Source: an uncultured Neomegalonema sp. (lineage in GTDB: Bacteria > Pseudomonadota > Alphaproteobacteria > Rhodobacterales > Rhodobacteraceae). Taken from it: a stretch of 64,000 nucleotides of DNA. Below the pieces are notes generated by a model. The model saw only the letters and a list, made by a program, of their open reading frames with translations, did no database searches and had not been told where the DNA came from. Below, one piece after another: positions 50,122-58,408 of this stretch (its first letter is position 1; every line of letters begins with the position of its first letter). The stretch spans positions 1 to 64,000 of the forward strand of contig CALFFK010000009.1 in assembly GCA_937957975.1 (NCBI GenBank), written 5' to 3'. The position numbers and the translations under genes are program-made.

Positions 50122-50965
50122 ACGCCAAGACGACATCGCATTCGTGGAAATGAATGCCCCGCCCGTGAACGCCTTCGGCATCGTCATGCGGCGGGCGCTC
50201 GAAGCGGCTTTCCAAAGCCTTGAGGCCGATGACCGCGTTTCGGTGATCGTGCTGTGCTCGGCCCTGCCTCTCTTCTCGGGCGGCGCCGATATTCACGAGT
50301 TCCGCGTCGGCGGCCTGTGGGATGCACCGACCCTGCCGGACCTGTGCGCGCTGATCGAGGCAAGCGCGACGCCCTTCGTAACCGCGTTGGAGGGCGCCGC
50401 CATGGGCGGCGCGCTGGAAATCGCCCTCGCCTGCGATTACCGCATCGCCACCCCGGAAGCGATGATGGGCCTGCCGGAGATCAAGCTCGGCCTGCTGCCG
50501 GGGGCCGGCGGCACCCAAAGGTTGCCGCGCATCGCAGGGCTGGAGACAGCAACGCACATGATCCTCTCCGGCGATCCGATCGACGGCGCGGAGGCGCTCT
50601 CCTGCGGGCTGGTCGATGAACTGATCGCCAGCGGCCCCGGTTTTCGCGAGGGTGTTCGGGACTTCGCTTCCCGGCTCCCCGGAAATGGCGACGCCAAGCG
50701 CCGCTGCGCGGACATGCGCGTCTCGCATTCCGATCCGGCCGGATATCTGGCCGCCATGCGCAAGGAGATCGAGCCGGACACCCGCGATCTGGTCGCGCCG
50801 CAGCGCTGTCTGCAATCCATCGAGGCCGCCTGCACTCTGCCGTTCAGGGAAGGGTTGGCGCAGGAGGTCGCCGGGTTCGCGGAACTGCTGGAAACGCCGC
50901 AATCCCGTGAAGCGCAACGCCGCTTCTTCGCTCAGCGCGGCGGCGCCGGAAAGGATACGCCATGA
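50108..50965 (+). CDS. Enoyl-CoA hydratase, like the N-terminal half of FadJ/FadB
   Basis: A 285-residue crotonase. The oxyanion motifs are SGGADIHEF (about 58) and EGAAMGGALEIALACDYRIA (about 98-117), and the catalytic Glu region is GLPEIKLGLLPGAGGTQRLP. The last 60 residues (LPFREGLAQEVAGFAELLET, PQSREAQRRFFAQR) match the linker that joins hydratase to dehydrogenase in FadB/FadJ, but the dehydrogenase is absent. It overlaps the cupin gene by 14 bp and the thiolase gene by 4 bp. In a DMSP-like route it could hydrate acryloyl-CoA (inference). Confidence 0.85.
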   Translation: MLSTERQDDIAFVEMNAPPVNAFGIVMRRALEAAFQSLEADDRVSVIVLCSALPLFSGGADIHEFRVGGLWDAPTLPDLCALIEASATPFVTALEGAAMGGALEIALACDYRIATPEAMMGLPEIKLGLLPGAGGTQRLPRIAGLETATHMILSGDPIDGAEALSCGLVDELIASGPGFREGVRDFASRLPGNGDAKRRCADMRVSHSDPAGYLAAMRKEIEPDTRDLVAPQRCLQSIEAACTLPFREGLAQEVAGFAELLETPQSREAQRRFFAQRGGAGKDTP

Positions 50966-52146
50966 AGGAAGCCGTCATCGTCTCGACCGCGCGCACGCCG
51001 ATCGGCGTCGCATTCAAGGGCGCGCTCAACACCATCAAGTCACCGACGATGATGGGCCACGCCATATCCCATGCCGTGAAACGCGCGGGCGTTGACCCCG
51101 CTAAAGTCGAGGATGTGATCATCGGATCGGTCCTGACAGCGGGAACCGCCGGGATGAATGTCGCCCGCCTCTCCGCGCTCGCCGCCGGGCTTCCGGTCAC
51201 AGCGGCGGGGCAGACCATTGATCGGCAATGCTCCTCCGGCCTGATGGCCATCGCCACGGCGGCGAAGCAGATCATGGTGGACGGTCAGAATATCGTCGTC
51301 GCGGGCGGGCAGGAGAACATTTCGGCGGTCCAGAACGCCTATCTCAAATGGGTCTCGGACGAGCAGGACCCGAATGTCATCACCCACGCCGAACACGCCT
51401 ATATGCCCATGCTGATGACCGCCGAGAACGTGGCGCGGGTCTATGGCGTCAGTCGGGAGGCGCAGGACGAATACGCCGCGTCCTCGCAGGCGCGAACCGC
51501 GCAGGCTCAGGAATCCGGCGCTTTCGATGAAGAAATCGTGCCGATAGCGGCGACAAAGCGGGTGAAAGATCGCGAAACCGGCGACGTGACGTTCGAGGAG
51601 GTCACCTTGTCGAAGGACGAGGGCAATCGCCCTGGCACCACGCCTTCTACACTCGCGGCCCTGAATCCTGTCATTGAGGGGGGATCGATCACGGCGGGCA
51701 ACGCCAGCCAACTGTCCGACGGCGCGTCCGCCTGCGTGCTTATGGAGAGCAGACTGGCCGAAAGGAGCGGGTTGTCGCCGCTCGGCGTCTATCGGGGCAT
51801 GGCCGTTGCGGGGAATGCGCCGGAGGAGATGGGCGTCGGTCCGATCTTCGCTATTCCAAAGTTGCTCAAGAACGCGGGCCTCGGTATCGACGATATCGGC
51901 CTGTGGGAGTTGAACGAAGCCTTCGCGTGCCAGGCTCTCTATTGCCGCGATCATCTCGGGATCGATCCGGACATCTACAACGTGAACGGCGGTGCGATCT
52001 CCATCGGCCACCCCTACGGCATGACCGGCGCAAGGCAGGTCGGACACGCTCTGCTGGAAGGCAGGCGCCGCAGCGTCCAGTATGTGGTCATCACGATGTG
52101 CGTCGGAGGGGGAATGGGAGCAGCGGCCCTATTCGAGATCGCCTGA
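50962..52146 (+). CDS. Acetyl-CoA acyltransferase (thiolase)
   Basis: A 394-residue thiolase II family enzyme. Active-site residues are all present: nucleophilic Cys in TIDRQCSSGLMAIA (about 90), His in NVNGGAISIGHPYGMTG (about 350) and Cys in TMCVGGGMGAA (about 380). It ends the cargo operon. A thiolase implies that a 3-ketoacyl-CoA is cleaved to acetyl-CoA, which goes beyond simple acrylate use. No 3-hydroxyacyl-CoA dehydrogenase is in the operon, so that step must come from the host. Confidence 0.92.
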   Translation: MKEAVIVSTARTPIGVAFKGALNTIKSPTMMGHAISHAVKRAGVDPAKVEDVIIGSVLTAGTAGMNVARLSALAAGLPVTAAGQTIDRQCSSGLMAIATAAKQIMVDGQNIVVAGGQENISAVQNAYLKWVSDEQDPNVITHAEHAYMPMLMTAENVARVYGVSREAQDEYAASSQARTAQAQESGAFDEEIVPIAATKRVKDRETGDVTFEEVTLSKDEGNRPGTTPSTLAALNPVIEGGSITAGNASQLSDGASACVLMESRLAERSGLSPLGVYRGMAVAGNAPEEMGVGPIFAIPKLLKNAGLGIDDIGLWELNEAFACQALYCRDHLGIDPDIYNVNGGAISIGHPYGMTGARQVGHALLEGRRRSVQYVVITMCVGGGMGAAALFEIA

Positions 52147-52415
52147 CTGGCCGCTGACATGCTTCTAGGCAATGTCCGCTCCCGGCGAAGTGCCACCGTT
52201 CCGATTTCGCTTCTGCGTCTGTTCCAAACTTCGACAGTTGGCTTGTCTCCGGTCATCTCCGGGTCACCGTGACCAATTTCAACCTCTCTTCGCGTGATTG
52301 AGCGCAATTGCATATTGTCTGCCTTCCTACACCAGATTTCTGCACCTCCAGTTTCGTTCAATCCCGCGCATTCTCCGGTCACTGCGTTGATTAATATGAC
52401 AAAACCATTTCGAGG
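52147..52415. promoter_or_regulatory. Right end of the element with GGTCAC-type motifs
   Basis: 269 bp without a gene between the thiolase stop and attR. GGTCAT at 52251, GGGTCACCGTGACC at 52261-52274 and GGTCACTG at 52377 repeat the motif seen at the left end and upstream of the integrase. They probably bind the integrase arm domain. Confidence 0.5.
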
Positions 52416-52462
52416 ATGGCATGCAGGAGGTCAGCGGTTCGATCCCGCTAGGCTCCACCACC
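52416..52462 (+). repeat. attR core: partial tRNA-Ala copy
   Basis: Exact 47-bp copy of tRNA-Ala from its anticodon loop to 2 bases beyond CCA. It lacks the 5' half and is not a functional tRNA. Confidence 0.95.
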
Positions 52463-52490
52463 TCACTCCCCGTGCGACGAGGCAGTGAGG
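52461..52490 (+). terminator. Probable native tRNA-Ala terminator, displaced
   Basis: CCTCACT and AGTGAGG form a 7-bp stem around a 16-base loop, directly after the attR CCA end and followed by TCGTATTT. Before integration it would have lain directly behind tRNA-Ala. Confidence 0.45.
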
Positions 52491-52801
52491 TCGTATTTCC
52501 GGAAAATTCACCCTAACGGCTACCGGCCTTGCGTATTGCAAGGGCGATGGTGTCATGTGTTTGCTCCGGCGCGGGGGCCATGTCGCACGCCGCAGGCGAA
52601 GCAGCAGAGCGACAGGTAAATTCAAACCGGGGCAATACCGAAAACCCGGTATCTACATTTCTGTAGTCCTGCTTTGATCCGCTGTGGGCAGGGAGATCAC
52701 CCGGTTGTGTGAACTCCTCGCTCTGGTGCGTGGTCTGCGCTATACCTATGTTAATGGTGAATACCACGTCCCGCGCAGAAGACGCTGTCCAGGAGAGACC
52801 G
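52491..52801. other. Gene-free stretch upstream of sufT
   Basis: 311 bp with no convincing coding sequence on either strand. It must contain the promoter of the sufT/iscA/tpiA genes. I see no clear operator or repeat. Confidence 0.4.
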
Positions 52802-53173
52802 ATGACAGATGATGCTCCCTCACCCCCCGCCGCGATGGGTGATCCGCTGATCCCCGATTCGAGCACGGATCATCCACGCTATGACGAAGTGGTCGAAGCG
52901 ATACGCAGCGTTTACGATCCCGAAATCCCGGTCAATATATTTGATCTGGGACTGATCTATTCGATCCGCATCGATGGCGAGAATGCGGTGGATGTCGATA
53001 TGACCCTCACCGCGCCTGGTTGCCCGGTGGCTGGTGAGATGCCCGGATGGGTGGCTGATGCTGTTGAGCCGCTGCCGGGGATCAAGCAGGTCGATGTGCG
53101 ACTGGTGTGGGAACCACCGTGGGATATGTCACGCCTTTCCGATGAGGCGCGGCTTGAACTCGGTTTCATGTAA
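52802..53173 (+). CDS. sufT: SUF-type Fe-S assembly protein SufT (MIP18/DUF59 family)
   Basis: A 123-residue DUF59 protein. The hallmark is IRSVYDPEIPVNIFDLGLIY (about 37-56) with the conserved Asp and Pro, followed by VDMTLTAPGCPVAGEMPGWV (Cys about 81) and VRLVWEPPWDMSRLSDEARL at the end. SufT supports Fe-S cluster delivery. The start at 52802 has CAGGAGAG upstream. It is 11 bp before an IscA/SufA-type gene and in line with tpiA; the other suf genes are not in the window. Confidence 0.92.
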   Translation: MTDDAPSPPAAMGDPLIPDSSTDHPRYDEVVEAIRSVYDPEIPVNIFDLGLIYSIRIDGENAVDVDMTLTAPGCPVAGEMPGWVADAVEPLPGIKQVDVRLVWEPPWDMSRLSDEARLELGFM

Positions 53174-53181
53174 GGAGATTT

Positions 53182-53562
53182 ATGATGTTCGGTCTTCCCG
53201 GCGACAAGCCACTTCTGACCCTTACGCCCCGCGCCGTAAAGCGCCTTACCACGCTGATGGAAAGTACGGATGATCCGGTCTATGCCCTGCGTATTGGCGT
53301 CAAGAAAGGCGGCTGTGCGGGTATGGAATACACGATGGATTATGCCACGGAGGCCCAATCCGGAGACGAGATGGTTGAGCAGGATGGCGCACGTGTGCTG
53401 ATCGCGCCTCTGGCGACGATGTTTATGATCGGAACCGAAATCGACTATGAAACCGGCTTGCTCGAATCCGGCTTCAGGTTCCGTAACCCCAATGTGTCGG
53501 AAGCCTGCGGTTGCGGCGAATCCGTCAGCTTTACTGCCCCTGAAACGGTGTCTGCCCAATGA
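53182..53562 (+). CDS. IscA/SufA-type (HesB) iron-sulfur carrier
   Basis: A 126-residue A-type carrier. The three conserved cysteines are in [12 protein letters not shown] (about 50) and [12 protein letters not shown] (about 110 and 112). GGAG lies upstream of two adjacent ATGs (53182 and 53185). A-type proteins hand Fe-S clusters to apo-enzymes. It follows sufT, and its stop overlaps the tpiA start by 4 bp. Confidence 0.92.
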   Translation: MMFGLPGDKPLLTLTPRAVKRLTTLMESTDDPVYALRIGVKKGGCAGMEYTMDYATEAQSGDEMVEQDGARVLIAPLATMFMIGTEIDYETGLLESGFRFRNPNVSEACGCGESVSFTAPETVSAQ

Positions 53563-54293
53563 ATCGTACTCCCCTCGTCGCGGGTAACTGGAAGATGAAC
53601 GGTCTTCCCGACTCTGCCGCTGAATTGCACAAGATGATCGGCGCGTTGAAGGGAGGCGGTCATTGCGACGTGCTTGTCTGCCCACCTTTTCCGCTGATCG
53701 CGACATTCGTGCACGATAGCGTTGATAGTGGCATCGGCATTGGCGCGCAGGATTGCCATTTTGCTGAGGCGGGCGCTCATACGGGTGACGTATCTGCCGC
53801 ATTGCTCGCGGCTGTCGGAGCAAGCGCGGTGATCCTCGGACATTCTGAACGCCGGGCGGACCACGGCGAAGGCGATGCATTGGTAAAAGCGAAGGCCGAA
53901 GCGGCCCTTGCCGCCGGTTTGATGCCGGTTATCTGTGTCGGAGAGACCGAAGCCCAGCGTGATTCGGGTGACGCTGAAGCGACCGTGCTGGCGCAACTGG
54001 ATGGTTCTTTGCCCGATAGTGCCGGGGTCGTCGTGGCGTATGAGCCGGTTTGGGCAATCGGGACGGGCCGCGTGCCGGAAAACAGCGACATTGCCGCAAT
54101 GCATCATGCGATCCGTCAGGCTGTGGTCGGGCGGTACGGTGATGCGGGGCGGGCTATCCGGCTGCTTTATGGTGGATCGGTCAAGCCTGGCAACGCGAAG
54201 GAGATTTTCGCCATCGAAGACGTAGATGGGGGATTGATCGGCGGTGCGAGTCTCAAGGCCGATGACTTTCTGGCCATCGTCGCCGCCGCATAG
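53559..54293 (+). CDS. tpiA: Triosephosphate isomerase
   Basis: A 244-residue TIM barrel. Motifs: [10 protein letters not shown] (Asn and Lys about 9-11), VILGHSERR (His about 94), [11 protein letters not shown] (Glu about 161, flexible loop 6 after it) and [11 protein letters not shown] (phosphate-binding). It interconverts dihydroxyacetone phosphate and glyceraldehyde 3-phosphate. It is coupled to the carrier gene by an ATGA overlap and ends at a strong terminator. Confidence 0.97.
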   Translation: MNRTPLVAGNWKMNGLPDSAAELHKMIGALKGGGHCDVLVCPPFPLIATFVHDSVDSGIGIGAQDCHFAEAGAHTGDVSAALLAAVGASAVILGHSERRADHGEGDALVKAKAEAALAAGLMPVICVGETEAQRDSGDAEATVLAQLDGSLPDSAGVVVAYEPVWAIGTGRVPENSDIAAMHHAIRQAVVGRYGDAGRAIRLLYGGSVKPGNAKEIFAIEDVDGGLIGGASLKADDFLAIVAAA

Positions 54294-54310
54294 AAAATGG
54301 ACATGAAAAA

Positions 54311-54340
54311 GCCCCCGAACATGACGTTCGGGGGCTTTTT
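54311..54340. terminator. Bidirectional rho-independent terminator
   Basis: GCCCCCGAAC and GTTCGGGGGC form a 10-bp GC-rich stem with a 5-base loop (ATGAC). It is followed by TTTTT and preceded by AAAAA, so it works for tpiA on the plus strand and for the convergent phasin-like gene on the minus strand. Confidence 0.93.
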
Positions 54341-54360
54341 CATTGGGTTCTTGTTGATAA

Positions 54361-54978
54361 TCAGGCCATCAGTTCTTTTGCTTCTTCGATCCACTGTTTT
54401 GGTTGAAAACGGATCGACTTGATTTCGAGCGATGCCAGCAGTTTGGCGAACTGACTTTCGGACATCTCCGCGATTTGGGCAAAATTCTCGATCCCGGCAC
54501 CGTTCAGCTTTTTGGCGGTCGTCGCGCCAATTCCTGCGATGTGCGTCAGATCATCTTTTGTGGCAACGGTTTTCGATTCTACGGGTGGCTTCGGGCTGGC
54601 CACGATTTCTTCCACAAGCACATCGCTCACATCCGGCTCGAATGTATCATCATCAGCCATGACGGTTATGGATGCCGTTTCTACGGCGGGCGGTGCGGAT
54701 TTCTTCGCGGGTTCTGCCTTGGGGGCAGCCTTCGCAACCGGCTGGGTCGCTGTGGGGGCCGGGGAGGGCGCATTCGCGTCACTCAAACGCGAAGCAAGCG
54801 TATCCATTCCCTCATTTGCCATACGGGCGAACGACGCATTCAGTGCGAATACCGCCCCGAAGGGAGTCTTCGATGTTGCGTTGGCCAACTCGGAAAGCGT
54901 GCGCTCATGCATCCGTCCCAGCGAGGATGCAAGCTCGAAAATATGCAATCCCGTCTCTTTGACCATGTGGTTTTGCAT
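54361..54978 (-). CDS. Phasin-like protein with C-terminal helix-hairpin-helix domain
   Basis: A 205-residue protein. The N-terminal 65 residues form an amphipathic helical phasin-type region (KTPFGAVFALNASFARMANE). An Ala/Pro/Lys-rich linker follows (about 68-95) and then an acidic stretch. The last 60 residues are a helix-hairpin-helix domain of the DUF4332/HHH_5 kind (DDLTHIAGIGATTAKKLNGA). A phasin-HhH combination would link PHB granules to DNA or to another protein, as PhaM-like factors do elsewhere; this is inference. It is convergent with tpiA. Confidence 0.75.
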   Translation of the reverse strand: MQNHMVKETGLHIFELASSLGRMHERTLSELANATSKTPFGAVFALNASFARMANEGMDTLASRLSDANAPSPAPTATQPVAKAAPKAEPAKKSAPPAVETASITVMADDDTFEPDVSDVLVEEIVASPKPPVESKTVATKDDLTHIAGIGATTAKKLNGAGIENFAQIAEMSESQFAKLLASLEIKSIRFQPKQWIEEAKELMA

Positions 54979-55030
54979 GGTTTTCTCCTATGTTGCGTTG
55001 CAGCACAGGTAATAGGGGTGATGATGCCAG

Positions 55031-55867
55031 TCAAGGTGGTGGGGCTTGCCAGGCCCGGATTTCTCCATTTTTTATGGCTGGATTTGCACGATGATAATGA
55101 CCGATCAAACGTTGCAGTGCAATCTTGAGGACGATTTTGGCCGAGCGGGCCGACCAGGACATTCTGGCCTCAACCGTCTCCAGCCCTTCGAGGAAGCAGC
55201 AGGTGCGTAATGCTGCATCGGACAGGCCTGGCCCAAGCTCTGCCAGTGCATCCATCACACGCTGTCGCGCTGCCTCTGCCCCACCATCAACAGCACGATC
55301 CTGTGCGGAACCACCGGCACCTTTTGCGCCGGGGGCAAGGAAGCGCCGCCAATCCTGCGTGACGGCAGGGCCGAGTTGTGCGCGCTCAAAATCGGCGCGC
55401 AGGCGTTCACCCGCAGCGACTTCTTCATTGGTGAGAAAAGCCTTCCCTTCCGCGTTTTTACGGCGGGCCAGCCATCCAAGGGGCGATTCACCCAGATTAA
55501 CGGTCATTGACCGGGGGCGGGTGTCGGGCGCGCCCTGAAAGAAACGCTCTGCTTCCAGAAATCTGGCGTTTCGGCGGTCAGCAGCGGTCTTTCCCCGACG
55601 TTCTTTTCTACCTGTGCGGGCATAGCGTACACCTCGTGGTGATCGCGCAAATTCGCAGATGATGTTATTGGCAATCAATGTCCCGACCTCGCCTTTGGAG
55701 ACCCGGTTAACAAGCGTTGAGACGCCGCGATCAGCGTGGAACACACCTGCGCTTTCTTCTGAAAAGCATAGATATATGAATGCAGTATCCTGTATTAACA
55801 ATTGCGTAAGGTGACGAAGGCGGTGTGAACTGACAGGGGTAGGGGGCGGAGAAACAGGTACATTCAT
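55031..55867 (-). CDS. DUF6456 domain protein
   Basis: A 278-residue protein. The C-terminal 140 residues carry the DUF6456 pattern: VNLGESPLGWLARRKNAEGK, FLTNEEVAAGERLRADFERA, and LRTCCFLEGLETVEARMSWS near the end. Such proteins are common in alphaproteobacteria, of unknown function and probably DNA-associated. The first 110 residues are less conserved. The start MNVPVSPPP at 55867 is preferred over the longer Cys-rich frame; its Shine-Dalgarno is weak. It is divergent from the histidine kinase gene (258-bp gap). Confidence 0.75.
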   Translation of the reverse strand: MNVPVSPPPTPVSSHRLRHLTQLLIQDTAFIYLCFSEESAGVFHADRGVSTLVNRVSKGEVGTLIANNIICEFARSPRGVRYARTGRKERRGKTAADRRNARFLEAERFFQGAPDTRPRSMTVNLGESPLGWLARRKNAEGKAFLTNEEVAAGERLRADFERAQLGPAVTQDWRRFLAPGAKGAGGSAQDRAVDGGAEAARQRVMDALAELGPGLSDAALRTCCFLEGLETVEARMSWSARSAKIVLKIALQRLIGHYHRANPAIKNGEIRAWQAPPP

Positions 55868-56125
55868 CAAGCTATCTTTCGACGTTGGAATGGCATCAGG
55901 GTGAGTTGTGATTATTAGAACAAATATAGAACAATCGCAAGGCCGAACGCTCATCCGTGCTCCCCTGAAAGCAGGGAAATTGTAATCGAATACACACATT
56001 TTTAGATAGAATCCCGCCGCCTGCCGTTCACGAAACCTGTTTCATGCGCCCCCCTTTACGTAAATTTAGGCGAGGTCTGCACATTGTACTGCTACCGAAC
56101 GAAGTATGAGCAGGCGGATCAGTCC

Positions 56126-58360
56126 ATGAGTGCCATGTCGAACACGAACATTATGCGCTGGGCAGCAGCGGCAGGTATTGGGCTGGTCGTTGGTATCGCG
56201 ACGCTTGTTGCAATGTCTGGCGGTGCGCGGAGTGATCTTGCGACCCGGCAAGCTGCCAACATCGCTGCAATCGGGCAAGATGGCGCAAGTGCTATCGGCA
56301 CGATAGATCAGGGGCTTTCTATCGCTGCATCGCTCGTTGCTTCCCCTACTGTAGATGCACAGACCGAACGCGGGCGTTTTGCGCGTGTAACCAATGATTT
56401 CTTTCGGCGCACCGACGATGTACGCGCCTTTGTATTCTTTCGCAGTGCGCCGACCCGCGAGGTGGCCAATCGCATCGCCCAACCTGTCGCTGAGGCGATC
56501 ACCGAGTTTCGCGCGGGTGGCAAAGTTTTCTACCTCGCTGCCGCTAATATAGCGACGTCGGACGGCAACCGTGGCGGTGCGTTTCCACTGATTGGTGCGA
56601 GTGGTAAACTACCTGGTCCGCTTGCGGCAGGGCGCGAGATGCAGCGCACGCTCGGCACAGCGGTTGCCCGCAATGCCCATACATCTTCGGGATTCTTCGG
56701 CTGGAATGGTGGCGATATACGCACCCTTGCCGAAATCCGACTTTCTGACACCGGAGAACGCGTGTTCTGGCGCGTGATGCCGGTGCAGATGTTCAACCCC
56801 TCCACGGGTCAGGAAGTTCTGGTTGGCGCTGTCGCGGCGTTGGTTGATGCCAAAAAACTTCTCAGCGAGATCGCTGCGGCTCCTGCAACCCTGACCGGCC
56901 CCTTTGATCACATAGCGTTACCGGATGGTATTCTGGTGGCGGGTGATGGCAATGCACGTAGCATAGGTATTTCGACTGGTGATCAGGGTTTTGTTGCAAC
57001 TCTACCCGTCGAAAAGATTGGCTTTTTCTCGGTGTCCCTGTTTGGGAAGATTGGATCCATGCTCGCCGCGCTTGGTGCTGCGGCAGCGGTTCTTTTTGTG
57101 ACCTATCGTGAAGCCGGGGCGCGTGCGGCGGCTGAAGAACGTCTCCTCAAGCATCGCCGGGGTTTCAAGAAGCGTACTGCCGAGCTTAAACGGAGTGAAG
57201 AGCGGTTTCGCCGCCTCGCCGAATCGACCAATGTGGTGCCATGGGCCGCCGATCTCTCGGACCAGCGGTTCACTTATATCGGACCACAAATTGCGAAGAT
57301 GACTGGTTATCCTGTCAGTTCGTGGTGCGCATCCGGCTTTTGGGTCGGCCACGTTCACCCGGAAGACCGTCACAAGGCCTTCGTGGATGGGTTTAAAAAC
57401 CTCGGTGACGGTGAATATGCGGTGCTTGAATACCGCATTCGCTCGGCGGATGGCCAGATTATCTTCATCCGCAACATGCTGACCATTGCGCCCAAAAAAG
57501 ATGGTACGCGCATTGCCCAAGGCTACATGCTCGATATTACCGAGATGAAGACCGCGCAGGCCAAGCTCAATGATGCGCGCCGTCAGGCCGAGGAAGCCAA
57601 CAAGACAAAATCCGAATTCCTTGCGAATATGAGCCACGAACTTCGCACGCCGTTGAATGCTGTAATCGGCTTTGCAGAAGTGATGAAGGACGAACTCTTC
57701 GGCCCTATGGGCGAACGCTACAAGGATTATGCAGAAAGTGTTCATTCTTCAGGCAAGCATTTGCTTGAACTTATCAATGATGTGCTTGATCTTTCGAAGA
57801 TCGAGGCAGGTAAGATCGAGCTTATTGAAGAAGAAACCGATGTTTCGACGCTTTTGTCGAAATGTCGCACCGTTTTGCACGAACGTGCATCTTCAGCGGG
57901 CTTGCATATCCGTTTGGAGATCCCTGCCCTCCTGCCCAATGTCATTGTGGACAGTCGCCGCATCAAACAGGTTATCCTCAACCTGATGTCGAACTCTATC
58001 AAGTTCACTATGCCGGGCGGACGGATTACCCTGCGTGGAGAACTGATTGCCCCGAATGGCCTGCGCATCACCGTGAGCGATACCGGCATTGGCATGACCA
58101 AAGACGAGTTGGAGATTGCTTTCGAGCAGTTTGGCCAGATCGACAACGAACTGTCGCGTAACCACAGTGGAACGGGCCTTGGTTTGCCCATCACGCGTTC
58201 GCTGGTGGAACTACATGGCGGTGAATTGGAAGTTGAATCGCGTAAGGGCGTCGGTACCAGTGCCCATGTCTGGATTCCCCTCACTCGCGTCGTTAATCTG
58301 CCTGGTGCCAAGCCAGATGAGGACGAAACGACATTGAAATCGAAGCAGGCCACAGGTTGA
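56126..58360 (+). CDS. PAS-containing membrane histidine kinase
   Basis: A 744-residue sensor kinase. A first membrane helix (residues about 10-30), a large periplasmic sensor part (about 31-300), a second helix (SMLAALGAAAAVLFVTYREA, about 312), a short coiled coil, a PAS domain (RRLAESTNVVPWAADLSDQR to about 480), HisKA with phospho-acceptor His in LANMSHELRTPLNAV (about 503) and HATPase_c (NLMSNSIKFTMPGG; SDTGIGMTKDE; HSGTGLGLPITRSLVELHGG). No response regulator is adjacent, so it is an orphan. The start at 56126 or three codons later is likely. Confidence 0.92.
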   Translation: MSAMSNTNIMRWAAAAGIGLVVGIATLVAMSGGARSDLATRQAANIAAIGQDGASAIGTIDQGLSIAASLVASPTVDAQTERGRFARVTNDFFRRTDDVRAFVFFRSAPTREVANRIAQPVAEAITEFRAGGKVFYLAAANIATSDGNRGGAFPLIGASGKLPGPLAAGREMQRTLGTAVARNAHTSSGFFGWNGGDIRTLAEIRLSDTGERVFWRVMPVQMFNPSTGQEVLVGAVAALVDAKKLLSEIAAAPATLTGPFDHIALPDGILVAGDGNARSIGISTGDQGFVATLPVEKIGFFSVSLFGKIGSMLAALGAAAAVLFVTYREAGARAAAEERLLKHRRGFKKRTAELKRSEERFRRLAESTNVVPWAADLSDQRFTYIGPQIAKMTGYPVSSWCASGFWVGHVHPEDRHKAFVDGFKNLGDGEYAVLEYRIRSADGQIIFIRNMLTIAPKKDGTRIAQGYMLDITEMKTAQAKLNDARRQAEEANKTKSEFLANMSHELRTPLNAVIGFAEVMKDELFGPMGERYKDYAESVHSSGKHLLELINDVLDLSKIEAGKIELIEEETDVSTLLSKCRTVLHERASSAGLHIRLEIPALLPNVIVDSRRIKQVILNLMSNSIKFTMPGGRITLRGELIAPNGLRITVSDTGIGMTKDELEIAFEQFGQIDNELSRNHSGTGLGLPITRSLVELHGGELEVESRKGVGTSAHVWIPLTRVVNLPGAKPDEDETTLKSKQATG

Positions 58361-58379
58361 CCAGAGCTGCTGATTCATG

Positions 58380-58408
58380 CCGCATCGGTTTTTGCTATCC
58401 CGATGCGG
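58380..58408. terminator. Hairpin between the convergent kinase and asparaginase genes
   Basis: CCGCATCGG and CCGATGCGG form a 9-bp stem that covers the asparaginase stop codon, 20 bp after the kinase stop. The T run lies inside the loop, so this is not a typical terminator, but it is the only strong stem in the convergent gap. Confidence 0.4.

Larger units (their letters stand above)
32090..52462. mobile_element. 20.3-kb integrative element inserted in tRNA-Ala(GGC)
   Basis: The element is bounded by a 47-bp perfect direct repeat (32090-32136 and 52416-52462), which corresponds to the anticodon loop through the CCA end of tRNA-Ala plus two bases. Core to core it is 20,326 bp. Its genes are a repressor, small membrane proteins, a tyrosine integrase, a PrimPol/AAA+ module with an AlpA-like factor, and a catabolic cargo. 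No conjugation or capsid genes are visible, so it resembles a phage-satellite or non-conjugative integrative element. About 5.5 kb is a nested IS1595-type transposon. Without that, the element is about 14.8 kb. Confidence 0.9.

Noticed and set aside
52416-52462. Second tRNA-Ala gene
   Set aside because: Only the 3' part is present; the acceptor 5' strand and D arm are missing, so it is attR and not a tRNA gene.
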